From Lamprobacter modestohalophilus (lineage in GTDB: Bacteria > Pseudomonadota > Gammaproteobacteria > Chromatiales > Chromatiaceae): 64,000 bases of DNA. Position 1 is the first letter of the stretch. Each line of letters opens with the position of its first letter. Positions 9,073 to 18,020 of the stretch are shown here, one piece after another. The notes beneath the pieces are model-generated. The model saw only the letters and a list, made by a program, of their open reading frames with translations. It did no database searches and had not been told where the DNA came from. The translations under genes and the position numbers were made by a program. Location of the stretch: contig NZ_NRRY01000010.1 in assembly GCF_016583905.1 (NCBI RefSeq), positions 1-64,000 on the forward strand. Direction: 5' to 3'.

Positions 9073-9751
9073 AACCGTTGTCACGCTGCCACTCAACGCT
9101 CAGCTGTTCCAGCCGACGCACGACATTGGGGCCGAGCCTCCGCACACGCGGGTTGTGCCTGAACTCGCCGACCTAGTCGACGTCTTTACCGAAACCACGC
9201 AGGTCTGTCTCTTCGAGCGTTCCCCGACACCCGAGATCGAGCGCTATCTGGCCAACCTGGATCAGCGATCATGGCGCGGCTTCCGTCTCGTGACCTCGGC
9301 GCCGACGGCGCAGATGCCTTCGTCGACTTGGCCGCTGCCCATTTGTGAGGGCGATGACAATGATCGCGCCGCATTAGCAAACGATCTTGCCTTCCTCGCC
9401 GAGCTCTATGCAGACCTGCTTGGCTGTCCAGCGCTTGGCGTGCGTATGGAGCGACTCGATCAGGCCATGTGCCCACGCTGGCACCGGGATCGTACCGGTG
9501 TTCGCTTACTCTGCACCTACCGCGGCCCAGGCACGGAATGGATCGAGGATAGAAGGCTGGATGGGCTGAACTTGCGCGAGGAGGCGACTCAGTCGTGCCC
9601 GGCCAGCGGATGCGCCGAAGCGTTCGACATCGTCCTACTGAAGGGCTCGGCCTGGCCCGGTAACGCAAAGCGAGGGGCGATTCATCGCTCACCGGCGCCA
9701 GACACAAAGGGGCGTTACCTGCTTGCGATGGATGCACTCTGGGACGTCTAA
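9065..9751 (+). CDS. DUF1826 protein, copy 2
   Basis: 228 residues from ATG 9065. It shares with copy 1 the blocks CPRWHRDRTGVRLLCTYRGPGTEW and LLKGSAWPGNAKRGAIHRSPAP, but overall the two are clearly diverged, more consistent with paralogues than with a recent duplication. It overlaps the DksA-like frame by 8 bases, so the two are translationally coupled and driven from the Zur-like box. Function is unknown; the family's zinc-starvation link is established. Confidence 0.85.
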   Translation: MPETVVTLPLNAQLFQPTHDIGAEPPHTRVVPELADLVDVFTETTQVCLFERSPTPEIERYLANLDQRSWRGFRLVTSAPTAQMPSSTWPLPICEGDDNDRAALANDLAFLAELYADLLGCPALGVRMERLDQAMCPRWHRDRTGVRLLCTYRGPGTEWIEDRRLDGLNLREEATQSCPASGCAEAFDIVLLKGSAWPGNAKRGAIHRSPAPDTKGRYLLAMDALWDV

Positions 9752-10341
<590 letters not shown>

Positions 10342-10806
10342 TCAGTCGCCGAGATACGCGTTGCATTCCACCTCAACGGCAGCCCCAAGCGGGATGGCCG
10401 GAACGATAATGGTCGACCGGGTCGGCGGGTTTTTCGGGAAAAACTCACGATAGACGTCGTTCATCGCCGGAAAATCATCGATATCGGCAAGCAGTACGAC
10501 GCATTTTACGGTGTCATCCAGCGAGGCTCCGGCCAGTTCCAGCATATCCTTCACATGATTGAGCGACTGCCGGGTCTCCGGGCCGATGCCGCCGGGCACA
10601 AGCTCCTTGGTGCCAGGCGCGGTGCCGAGCACACCGCCGACATACACCGTATCCCCAGCCTTGACAGCGCCGGAATAAGGCAATCCTTCAACCGCCGTCG
10701 ACGGATAGGCGGTGATGTCGTCGCGCGCTTGGGCGTTGACGGCCAGGAACGAGCTAAAGGCCAAAGCCGTCAAGCAAAATTTCGCAAAGCTTTTGGAGGG
10801 TCTCAT
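10342..10806 (-). CDS. Exported RidA/YjgF-type protein
   Basis: 154 residues behind AAGGAG. Unlike cytoplasmic RidA it has a signal peptide (FAKFCLTALAFSSFLAVNAQA). The mature domain has the family blocks: YSGAVKAGDTVYVGG, ETRQSLNHVKDMLELAGASLDD, and the C-terminal PPTRSTIIVPAIPLGAAVEVE, including the Arg of TRST that binds substrate carboxylate in active RidA. RidA proteins hydrolyse reactive imine/enamine intermediates. It is the third gene of the lod operon, 63 bases after lodB, so an extracytoplasmic imine-quenching role next to an amino-acid oxidase is a reasonable inference. Confidence 0.85.
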   Translation of the reverse strand: MRPSKSFAKFCLTALAFSSFLAVNAQARDDITAYPSTAVEGLPYSGAVKAGDTVYVGGVLGTAPGTKELVPGGIGPETRQSLNHVKDMLELAGASLDDTVKCVVLLADIDDFPAMNDVYREFFPKNPPTRSTIIVPAIPLGAAVEVECNAYLGD

Positions 10807-10869
10807 GGGTCATCTCCTTTGAAGTTGATAGTTCTGTCTCACGATCATTAGACGCACCGGAGTCCGCCC

Positions 10870-11997
10870 TCAAGCGAGCAAACGACGGCGCCAGAAGGGC
10901 TGGTCAGCAAAGCGCCGCTCCCTTCCATAAACCTGCCCTCTGCTGACCAAAAACCGCGTGATGCCGGATTGCACCCGATCGCCATAGGTTGCCAGCGCCG
11001 CATCCGATCCGTCCACCGCTTGGGCTGCTGCCCGCGCCGCTTCGATACCGGTCCATAGGGCGGTCGTCATCCCATGGGCGGACAGGGGGTCAAATGCCGC
11101 TGCCGCATCTCCTACCGCCGCCCAGCCAACGCCAACCGTAGGTTCTAACCAGGTCGTGCCGGCGCTGGTAAGACTCGGCGGAGCGCTCAGGGCAAAGCCC
11201 GCACTCTCGATCCATCGCCCGACATAGCGGCTCCGCCGTGCCAACGCTTGCCACGGCTCAATGCGATGGCGCAGCCCCTTCGGCAGTAAGTCAGGGTCCG
11301 AATAAAAGTTGAGCGCAAGCCGGCCGTCGGCAAGCAGCGAGCCATACCACCAACCCTCGGCAACCGCTTCGATCAAGGTGGCTTGCGTCGGCTCGACATC
11401 CTCATCTTGCTGCACCAGGAAATCGTAGGCGGCGATCAGTGTATCTTGTCGCTTCATGGCGGCAAAACGGCGGCTGACGGCGGCTTGGCGGCCAGTGGCG
11501 TCAATGATGAACCCGCCACTGACCTCCTCTTCGCCCCCTTGATCCAGGGCGACCCTGATGCGCCAGAGGTCAGCCTCTCGACTCGCCGCCACCACGCTGC
11601 CGCCGAGACACTCCACCATTCGACAGTGCGCCACAGCCCTCGCCAGGTTGCACTCCAGCATTCCGCGATGCACCACATAGCCGAGGCGACCTGTCATGCC
11701 GAGGCGGTTTCGTTCAAGCAAGGCATCCCCACCCCAGCTGCTGTAGGTGACCTCAACCCGCCGATGGGCCGGATCGTCCAGACAACCGCCAAGGCCCAGA
11801 GATTGCAGTAACGGCTCCGCCGCCGCCGCCAGACTTTCGCCCGGCTTGTCCTTCAAAGCCCGACCCTTGTCCGAGGAGATGGCTTCGTCGGACAGGCCGG
11901 GGGCGATCCAGAGCACGGGCTGGTCTTCCTTGGCCAACGCAAGGCAGGCAGCCATTCCGGCAATGCCTGCCCCGGCGACAATCATCGGTGCCGCCAT
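10870..11997 (-). CDS. lodB: LodB-type FAD-dependent maturation enzyme
   Basis: 375 residues. N-terminal dinucleotide-binding fold with VAGAGIAGMAACLALA (residues 7-22), a DATG motif in GFIIDATGRQ around residue 165, and the second FAD motif VGDAAAAFDPLSAHGM near 295, the arrangement of group-A flavin monooxygenase-like halogenase/oxidase proteins. Its position 24 bases downstream of the lodA-type gene identifies it as LodB, which is required in the cytoplasm to generate the cysteine-tryptophylquinone cofactor of LodA before export. Length and motifs are complete. Confidence 0.85.
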   Translation of the reverse strand: MAAPMIVAGAGIAGMAACLALAKEDQPVLWIAPGLSDEAISSDKGRALKDKPGESLAAAAEPLLQSLGLGGCLDDPAHRRVEVTYSSWGGDALLERNRLGMTGRLGYVVHRGMLECNLARAVAHCRMVECLGGSVVAASREADLWRIRVALDQGGEEEVSGGFIIDATGRQAAVSRRFAAMKRQDTLIAAYDFLVQQDEDVEPTQATLIEAVAEGWWYGSLLADGRLALNFYSDPDLLPKGLRHRIEPWQALARRSRYVGRWIESAGFALSAPPSLTSAGTTWLEPTVGVGWAAVGDAAAAFDPLSAHGMTTALWTGIEAARAAAQAVDGSDAALATYGDRVQSGITRFLVSRGQVYGRERRFADQPFWRRRLLA

Positions 11998-12021
11998 GAG
12001 CGGGCCTACCCTGCCTACCCC

Positions 12022-14070
12022 TTACGGCAACTGCCCGTGATCAGGCTGCCAATCAAATCGGTTTTCAACGCTGCCACGCCCAACCTCGACATAGACCGTC
12101 TTTGGAATACCGGCAGGCCGCTGGCCGTCCGCCGGGCCGGGACGGGCCATGACAAAGCCCATCTCCTGCCACAGGTTGATCATGTTGCGAATGCCGTCCC
12201 AGTAACTGGCATTGGCGTGATAGCCGATGCCCGGGACGCCACGCGCCCACCAGACCCGGTTCTCAAAGAATTTGACTCGCTCTTCGGCAGAGAGGTCTTC
12301 GCGCATCATCTGCTCATAATAGACCTCGGGCAGCACATCCACCGGCAGCAGCGCCGGCCACCAGACCGGCGTCGGGAAATCATCCTGCATGACGACACGC
12401 TGACAGCTAAATGCGTCGGGCTGCCAGGGTAGACCCATCCAGCGGGTCAGATCACCGGGCATTTGCGGGCCGATCGGCGGCGTCTCGCCATTTTTGGCGG
12501 TCGTTACCGCGTCGAAATCGATGATCATGCCGACATTCTGCACGAGGGAAGCACGATTGCCGCGGGCAATCCGAAAAGGCTCCGCATCGGCATTGGCATG
12601 GCGCTGATAGAGCGGCGCCAGACGCAGATAATAGGAAAGCTCAACGCCGGGATGAAACGCCCCGCCAGAACAGGGCTCAAGTGCTGCCTCAGTCAGTGCG
12701 AAGGGCTGGACCGCCACCGGCAATTGATCAATCGTCGTCACCTGGTCCAGGGTTGCGTCGGAGAAATCATCGACGAACTGTCCTTCCGCCCATAATTCCA
12801 ACATCTTGTATTGCAGCTTAGGAAACTGGAACCAGGTTAACGGGCTGCTGTTGTGATTGACGCCGTCACCCGGCATCATCGGGATCTTAAGATGCTGCTC
12901 GATGAACGCGGTCTGCGACATTGCATTCGGGTCGCGGAAGTTGGAGAGTACCTCCAGACGGAACGCCTTGTTGTCCGCGCTCGAATCAGCCAAACGCTTC
13001 AGATAGCCGGGATCAGAGAAATCACCGATATCAAGCCAGCCCTTGCGGAGATTGGCGGCGGCCGAAACCCACTCCATCAGCGCGGTGCGGCGGAAGGTCG
13101 GATAGATATCCCGACGGAAAGAGAGCGGTCCCTCGGGCAGGTCGGTCCAACCTTCCTCCCAGTTCATACTGTTGATGACATCATAGAGCGTGCTGATCGG
13201 CGGGATTTCCGGTGCGAAATTAGGTCCGACACTGGCCAACCAGGCGCCGTCCGCCTGCAGAACCCGGCCATCGGGTAGCGTGACAGTCGCGTCCACCGGG
13301 CCATCACACCAATCGTCATACCAGCCGTCATTGTCGGCGAAGCTGGTGATCGGGGCGCCTCTCGGACTGTCAGCAATACCGTCCGCCGGCACCACTAGGA
13401 GCCGCCCCGCCTCGTCCGTTCGCACCTGCCCTAAACTGACGTCCACACTGTCCCAGAAACGGCCGGTCATGGCGTGGTCCGCACTGTCGCCGTCCCAATT
13501 GACCTTGACGCCGCTGATGGACACCGCGCCGGGATCAATCACCAGCATGCGCTCGCGCTGCTCGCGAGTATGGAAGTACTGATTTCGCTGCTGACCCGGC
13601 AAACCCGGGGCGTCGGCATTGTCCAAAGGATTGTTGAATCCGTACCAAGCAGCCTTGCTGTTAGCGAGGTGTACCCGCCATTCGATCTTGGCCTCAGCGT
13701 CGGTCACTTCGCTGATCACTCGCCCCTCGCTGTCGAACGCATAGACCCGAAAGCGCTGGACCTGCTTTTTCAGCTTGCTGGTCCCGTCCTTGAACCCACC
13801 TTCGGGACGAGGAGGAACGCCCGGCAGTTCAGGGGCCAGAAACCATTTTTGGCTGCCGCCGACCCGGCAGATGCCAATCGCCGGATAAATCCCCACCCGC
13901 GCGATCACCGCGCCGGCGGGCGCCGCCTCCAATGCCGGCGTCGCCGCTACCGAGAGTTTCGGCAGAAACGGAAATCCAGCCCCGGCAAGCCCTGCCGCCG
14001 CGCCCACCATCGCCAGGAAGTCACGGCGTTTGACGCCCCCTTTCGGATTTTGATCAACCTGACTCACCAT
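12022..14070 (-). CDS. lodA: LodA/GoxA-type CTQ-dependent amino-acid oxidase
   Basis: 682 residues from ATG 14068-14070, chosen because GGGAGAAG precedes it and it opens on a Tat-like signal (KRRDFLAMVGAAAGLAGAG). The cofactor-forming Cys lies in PCSGGAFHPGVE (Cys 467) and the partner Trp in LPWQPDAFSC (Trp 549), the two positions cross-linked to cysteine tryptophylquinone in LodA and GoxA. The family oxidises the amine of lysine or glycine with release of hydrogen peroxide, often as an antibacterial factor; the substrate here cannot be read from sequence. lodB and ridA follow. The spacing Cys-Trp of 82 differs from the 65 of Marinomonas LodA, so this is a separate subgroup. Confidence 0.88.
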   Translation of the reverse strand: MVSQVDQNPKGGVKRRDFLAMVGAAAGLAGAGFPFLPKLSVAATPALEAAPAGAVIARVGIYPAIGICRVGGSQKWFLAPELPGVPPRPEGGFKDGTSKLKKQVQRFRVYAFDSEGRVISEVTDAEAKIEWRVHLANSKAAWYGFNNPLDNADAPGLPGQQRNQYFHTREQRERMLVIDPGAVSISGVKVNWDGDSADHAMTGRFWDSVDVSLGQVRTDEAGRLLVVPADGIADSPRGAPITSFADNDGWYDDWCDGPVDATVTLPDGRVLQADGAWLASVGPNFAPEIPPISTLYDVINSMNWEEGWTDLPEGPLSFRRDIYPTFRRTALMEWVSAAANLRKGWLDIGDFSDPGYLKRLADSSADNKAFRLEVLSNFRDPNAMSQTAFIEQHLKIPMMPGDGVNHNSSPLTWFQFPKLQYKMLELWAEGQFVDDFSDATLDQVTTIDQLPVAVQPFALTEAALEPCSGGAFHPGVELSYYLRLAPLYQRHANADAEPFRIARGNRASLVQNVGMIIDFDAVTTAKNGETPPIGPQMPGDLTRWMGLPWQPDAFSCQRVVMQDDFPTPVWWPALLPVDVLPEVYYEQMMREDLSAEERVKFFENRVWWARGVPGIGYHANASYWDGIRNMINLWQEMGFVMARPGPADGQRPAGIPKTVYVEVGRGSVENRFDWQPDHGQLP

Positions 14071-14352
14071 GACTTCTCCCGGAAGTATCGTCCGAACTCG
14101 TAAAACTCCCAGCACGAAACGACACTTTCAAGGCTGGCTCGGCATGAGAGACCGAACAAACGAAGCATGTTGAGGACTGGCTGGATTGACGAAAAACAAT
14201 ATGGCCATCCCAACCGCGAATGCAAGACGCCGACTTCCCCTTTCCACCGCCCGGCCTGAACGCTGCTCCGCTATGAAGGGGATTAAGACCGGGATCTTTT
14301 CTCCGGCATGATGGAGATTTTATATCCGAACCTAGACCCGAATTAAAGACGA

Positions 14353-15333
14353 TTAAGCCTCCTTAACAGGCTCAACTTGAACCCGCAGCGCATCCACCTC
14401 GCGCCGTAACTCCTCCTCCGCCTCCCGAGCCACCCGCTCGGCCTCCCGCGCCTGATCCCGCTGCGCCACAGCCACCTGCTCCCTGACCCGCACTTCAGCC
14501 AAGGCCCGTGCGCCGTCTGCAACCTCCTCACGCAGACGCTCCACCTCCGCGTTCGCCACACCGAGCTCGACCTCGGCCTGCATCGCTTGGCGCTGCTGTG
14601 AGGCCAGTGCTTTACTCAACTCTTGCACCCGCTGCTCGCTCTGGCGCGTCTGTGCCTCCAGCTTCTTGTTGAGCCCATCGCGCTCGGCGCGCACCTCCTC
14701 GATCACCCGCACATAATGCTGTTCCTGACCGGCCATGACCTCGCGCTCGCGCGCCTGCTCGATGCGCAGCTCCTCGATCAGCACCCGGCTCTGCTCGACC
14801 TGCTGGCTCAGCCCGTCGCGCTCCGCCTCATGCTTGGCCTGAAGCGTCTGCACTGCCTGCTCATGGGCGCGCTGTGTCGCCCTGCCCTCCTCGCGGGCCT
14901 GGTCGCGCTCGGCGCGCAGCCTCTCGATCAGCGCCTGACGCTCCTCGGCCAGTGCTCGGATGCGCTCGCGCTCCTGATCCGAAGCCGCAGCCTGCGCCAA
15001 TGCCGCCTCCCGGTCCTGAACGGCTGAGTCCATCTGCTGCTGCAGCGCCGCGCGTTCCTCGGCCAGGCGGGCAAAGGCCACCTCCTGCGCCGCTTGCCAG
15101 AAGGCCGCAATCGGCGCCTGTAACGCCTCCGGCATCCCCGCCGGTAAGGCGTGGCCCTGCAGTTGTCCGCGGATCTCCTCGATCACCTGGTCACGGTACT
15201 TGAGGACCGTAGTCTTGGAGCCGCGCTTGAGATGAGCGAGCAGCCGATCGGCGCTCGGGGCTTCACAGGCGGTGAGGCAGTCGTAGATGGCCTGGCGCAC
15301 GTCATCCAGGGTGATCGGGGCTTGGCGGGTCAT
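14353..15333 (-). CDS. kfrA: KfrA-type plasmid DNA-binding protein
   Basis: 326 residues from ATG 15331-15333 (a TTG seven codons earlier is possible). Residues 1-110 match the KfrA_N helix-turn-helix domain: ITLDDVRQAIYDCL, then SADRLLAHLKRGSKTTVLKYRDQ. The remaining 210 residues are an uninterrupted Ala/Glu/Arg-rich coiled coil. KfrA proteins bind their own promoter and form filaments or multimers that help plasmid stability. Start overlaps or abuts the end of the PIN toxin gene, so the three genes to 16057 may be one transcript. Confidence 0.8.
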   Translation of the reverse strand: MTRQAPITLDDVRQAIYDCLTACEAPSADRLLAHLKRGSKTTVLKYRDQVIEEIRGQLQGHALPAGMPEALQAPIAAFWQAAQEVAFARLAEERAALQQQMDSAVQDREAALAQAAASDQERERIRALAEERQALIERLRAERDQAREEGRATQRAHEQAVQTLQAKHEAERDGLSQQVEQSRVLIEELRIEQAREREVMAGQEQHYVRVIEEVRAERDGLNKKLEAQTRQSEQRVQELSKALASQQRQAMQAEVELGVANAEVERLREEVADGARALAEVRVREQVAVAQRDQAREAERVAREAEEELRREVDALRVQVEPVKEA

Positions 15334-15350
15334 GGCACCGGTGCGGACGA

Positions 15351-15794
15351 TCAAACGTCAGCATTGGCCTCAAAGGCCGGCTTCATACCCAGCACCCGGG
15401 CGGCGTTCTCCAATCGACGATCAAAGCAGGCGAACCGCACGGGCGCTTGCAGTGACACCGACAGCGTTTGGGCGGCGGCAAGCTGAACGCTGTCATCCCC
15501 ATGCAGGGCAAAGGTATCAGCATCGTCACCGGCCACCTCGACCAGCGCTTGGGTGACTTCGACGATGAGGTCATCAGACCCGTCGGTGCACAGGCGCTCG
15601 CGGATGCGGTCAATGGCTGCGCCATCCGCCGGTGATTCACGCAGGCATCTGGCCAGCGCCGCCATGGCCTCAGCCCAGGCGATCCGACAGACCGCGAGCG
15701 CCGGGGCCGCATCGGCGGCAGCGAGCATCTCCTCGGTGTACGGCTCACGCACATAGCGCTTGATCAACGCCGAGGTGTCGCAAAACAGCGTCAA
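15351..15794 (-). CDS. PIN-domain toxin (VapC-like)
   Basis: 147 residues. PIN acidic residues are in place: Asp 6 in FCDTSAL, Glu 42 in AWAEAM, Asp 100/101 in HGDDSVQLAAA and Asp 125 in CFDRRL, which together bind Mg2+ for RNA cleavage. The start overlaps the end of the antitoxin gene by 4 bases, the usual coupled order antitoxin then toxin. It appears intact. Confidence 0.88.
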   Translation of the reverse strand: MTLFCDTSALIKRYVREPYTEEMLAAADAAPALAVCRIAWAEAMAALARCLRESPADGAAIDRIRERLCTDGSDDLIVEVTQALVEVAGDDADTFALHGDDSVQLAAAQTLSVSLQAPVRFACFDRRLENAARVLGMKPAFEANADV

Positions 15795-16057
15795 CCGCGA
15801 TCCTCCAGCACCATCTGGCTCACCGCAGTGCCCTGCTCGGCCAGGGCGAGCGGGGGCTGTAATCGGGGCTTGCGCGCGGTCCAGGTCAAGGCACCTTGCG
15901 CGATCGGCGCGCGCAGCGCGACGGCGGCCTCAGCTGGTACGCCAACAATCCGGGCGATCAGCCGGTTGTGTGAGGTCACCTCGATGGCCTCCCCGGCCTG
16001 GGCGCGGGTCAAGAAGCGCGAGAGATGGGCTTTCAGATCGCGGACGGCTACCTGCAT
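15791..16057 (-). CDS. Phd/YefM-type antitoxin
   Basis: 88 residues with GGGGT upstream of ATG 16055-16057. QVAVRDLKAHLSRFLTRAQAGEAIEVTSHNRLIARIVG is the Phd/YefM N-terminal DNA-binding fold; the C-terminal 40 residues should wrap the PIN toxin. It overlaps the toxin gene and probably autoregulates from the region upstream. Confidence 0.88.
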   Translation of the reverse strand: MQVAVRDLKAHLSRFLTRAQAGEAIEVTSHNRLIARIVGVPAEAAVALRAPIAQGALTWTARKPRLQPPLALAEQGTAVSQMVLEDRG

Positions 16058-16573
16058 CGTGGTTACCCCTGAGCGTGTTTGGGTCTCGAGTGTCGCCTGC
16101 GGTCTCCATTGTGGGTCACAAACACAGCGCGGAACGCTTTTTGATGGCCACTTCTCAACGCGAGCGGTGGTCTGATCGCGTGGGGGCGCGTGTCGGTGCC
16201 CTGCGCTAAAACGCCTGTACTGGCGTGACCGAGGCCGCAAATCATACCGTACATCGGTATCAGGTATGTACTTTAACGGTATCTCAAAACCCAAGATTGC
16301 AACAGAACCCCCCCTCTGTTGCAATCTTTGGTGTTTGGGGCGGTTTTGACCGTGAGCAGACCCGGTAGGGCGTGGAACATGCCCGGTGCAACCCCGGCTG
16401 GGGAGAGAGAAAGCGTTGGCGAGACAAGCGCTTAAGCGCTCACCGCAGCAGCGTGGAACGCACCGTGGAACACTTGTCAGCGATGACGCCCTGGTTCCAC
16501 GGGCGCCGCGTTGCGCAGAGACAAAAAAAAACCGCCACTGGCGTGGGTCGCGTTTGTCCACTAAGCTTCAACC
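16058..16573. other. Intergenic region between two divergent TA modules
   Basis: No gene seen. It holds the promoters of the Phd/PIN pair (minus) and the Xre/RES pair (plus), and a long hairpin described separately. A poly-A/poly-T run near 16523-16532 could end minus-strand transcription. Confidence 0.5.
16291..16331. repeat. Long hairpin with TTGCAA core, member 1
   Basis: Left arm CCAAGATTGCAACAGA and right arm TCTGTTGCAATCTTTGG pair over 16 bases with one bulged T, around a C-rich loop of 8 bases. No T-run follows on either side, so it is not a textbook terminator. Four other hairpins in the window share the TTGCAA core. Confidence 0.7.
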
Positions 16574-17260
16574 ATGTGGACCAACGAGACCATCGATAGG
16601 CACGCTGTCGCCTCGTCGCGCCCTGACGGGAGCGCTCTGGCTGAAGTCCTCGAGCAGGCCCGGGCACAGCTGGCCGATCAACCGGATGCCGCGGGTGTCT
16701 TCGATCGCGCGACCACCGCGTTCGTGCGCGAGCTCATCGGGATGCGCGATGGGCTCGGCCATCCTGGGCGCGAGGCCCAACTCCTGGCGTTGGATGACAA
16801 GGCGCTGGTCGCCGAATTGCTCATTCAGGCGCTTAGCGATGATCCATTGACGCCGAAGACCCTGCGTCTGCGCCTGCAGGGGCAGCTCGCGCTGCGTCGT
16901 CTGCTCGCTCAGCACGGCGGTACCCTGAGCGCCGCTGAGGTCGGGCAGCTGCTCGATATCAGCGCCGATGCGGTGCGCAAGCGCGTGCGTCGTGGCGGAC
17001 TGCTCGCGCTGCCGCGTGGTGCCCGCCAGGTGTTTCCGGTGTTTCAGTTCGAGGTCGCGGCCGGTCGGGTCGTGCCGGGGTTCGACGCGCTGCTCGCCGT
17101 GCTGGAGACCGACAGTGCGCCGGCCAAGCTGCGGTTCTTCCTCACGCCGGATCGCGACTTGGGCACCACGCCGATCGCGGCTTTGCGCGCGGATGAGCCG
17201 GCGGTGCGCGCTTTGCTCAAGCGCAAGGCGCAGCAATTCGATCAGCAGTTGGCGGCTTAG
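16574..17260 (+). CDS. Xre/MbcA/ParS-type antitoxin of RES toxin
   Basis: 228 residues. A helix-turn-helix lies at about 110-150 (AAEVGQLLDISADAVRKRV), and the C-terminal part (LRFFLTPDRDLGTTPIAALRADEP) is the toxin-binding domain typical of Xre antitoxins paired with RES toxins, although the N-terminal 100 residues are longer than usual. The RES gene starts 34 bases later on the same strand. Confidence 0.8.
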   Translation: MWTNETIDRHAVASSRPDGSALAEVLEQARAQLADQPDAAGVFDRATTAFVRELIGMRDGLGHPGREAQLLALDDKALVAELLIQALSDDPLTPKTLRLRLQGQLALRRLLAQHGGTLSAAEVGQLLDISADAVRKRVRRGGLLALPRGARQVFPVFQFEVAAGRVVPGFDALLAVLETDSAPAKLRFFLTPDRDLGTTPIAALRADEPAVRALLKRKAQQFDQQLAA

Positions 17261-17294
17261 ACCGAGCCCGGTCCAGACCCCAACCGCTGTCGCC

Positions 17295-17912
17295 ATGGCG
17301 CTTCCTGATCCACCCGTCGGTGGCCATGCCAAGCTGCGTCTGCTCACGGTGCCGGCTGGCCAGGTTTGGTCTCGGATCACGCATCGCCGTCACGCCACAG
17401 CATTGCACTTCTCGACCACTCACCTGGCGCGCTGGAACGACCTGCGAGGCGACTATGGTGTGCTGTACGTCGCTGATGCGCCGGCAACCGCGTTCGCTGA
17501 GACCTTTGGTCACAACCTGATGGACCGCTACCCGCCTGCGGTCGACAAGTTCGTTAGCATAGGCGAGCTTGATGAGCGCGCGCTCTACCGCATCCACAGC
17601 GCGCGCGATCTCCTGCTGGCACAGCTGACCGGCTCCGGCTTGGCCGCGCTCAACCTCGATGCGCAATTGCTGGCCGTGGTCGATTACGCGCTGCCACAAA
17701 CCTGGTCGCGCTGGATCTTCGAGGCGCCGCAAGCCCCCGATGGCATCCTGTATCCGTCGCGTGCGTTGCCTGGGGCCACGAATCTCGCGGTATTCAGTCG
17801 CTGCGCAGAGGCCTTGTGTGAGGAAAACCTCGGCTCGCTGTGGTCATGGCGCTCGGAGACCGGCAACGGCATCGTTGACATCCTGGATGAGCAAGGCTGG
17901 GGGCTCGTGTGA
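17295..17912 (+). CDS. RES-domain toxin (NAD+ phosphorylase/glycohydrolase type)
   Basis: 205 residues. I used ATG 17295; the frame is open further upstream but that region lies inside the antitoxin gene. RES-family residues are visible: Arg in VWSRITH, Glu in TAFAETFG and Ser in LYPSRALPG, with the usual GDYGVLYVAD block. RES toxins deplete NAD+ in the cytoplasm when freed from the Xre antitoxin. Pair looks complete. Confidence 0.85.
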   Translation: MALPDPPVGGHAKLRLLTVPAGQVWSRITHRRHATALHFSTTHLARWNDLRGDYGVLYVADAPATAFAETFGHNLMDRYPPAVDKFVSIGELDERALYRIHSARDLLLAQLTGSGLAALNLDAQLLAVVDYALPQTWSRWIFEAPQAPDGILYPSRALPGATNLAVFSRCAEALCEENLGSLWSWRSETGNGIVDILDEQGWGLV

Positions 17913-17952
17913 TGGGAACGATGGTTCCTCGGGCGTCGAGGGGTGTAAAGAT

Positions 17953-17978
17953 AAAAACCCGCTTGCAGCGCGAGCGGG
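17953..17978 (-). terminator. Intrinsic terminator for the minus-strand nucleotidyltransferase gene
   Basis: On the minus strand CCCGCTCGCGCTGCAAGCGGG forms a 6-base stem followed by TTTTTATC. It lies between the convergent RES gene and the nucleotidyltransferase gene. Confidence 0.65.
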
Positions 17979-18020
17979 CCTGGGGAAGGCGGGCGCTGCT
18001 CAGAGCGCAAATCGCCAGGA

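Noticed and set aside
16968-17294. N-terminal extension of the RES toxin frame
   Set aside because: Lies inside the antitoxin gene in another frame and has no RES-family match before ATG 17295.
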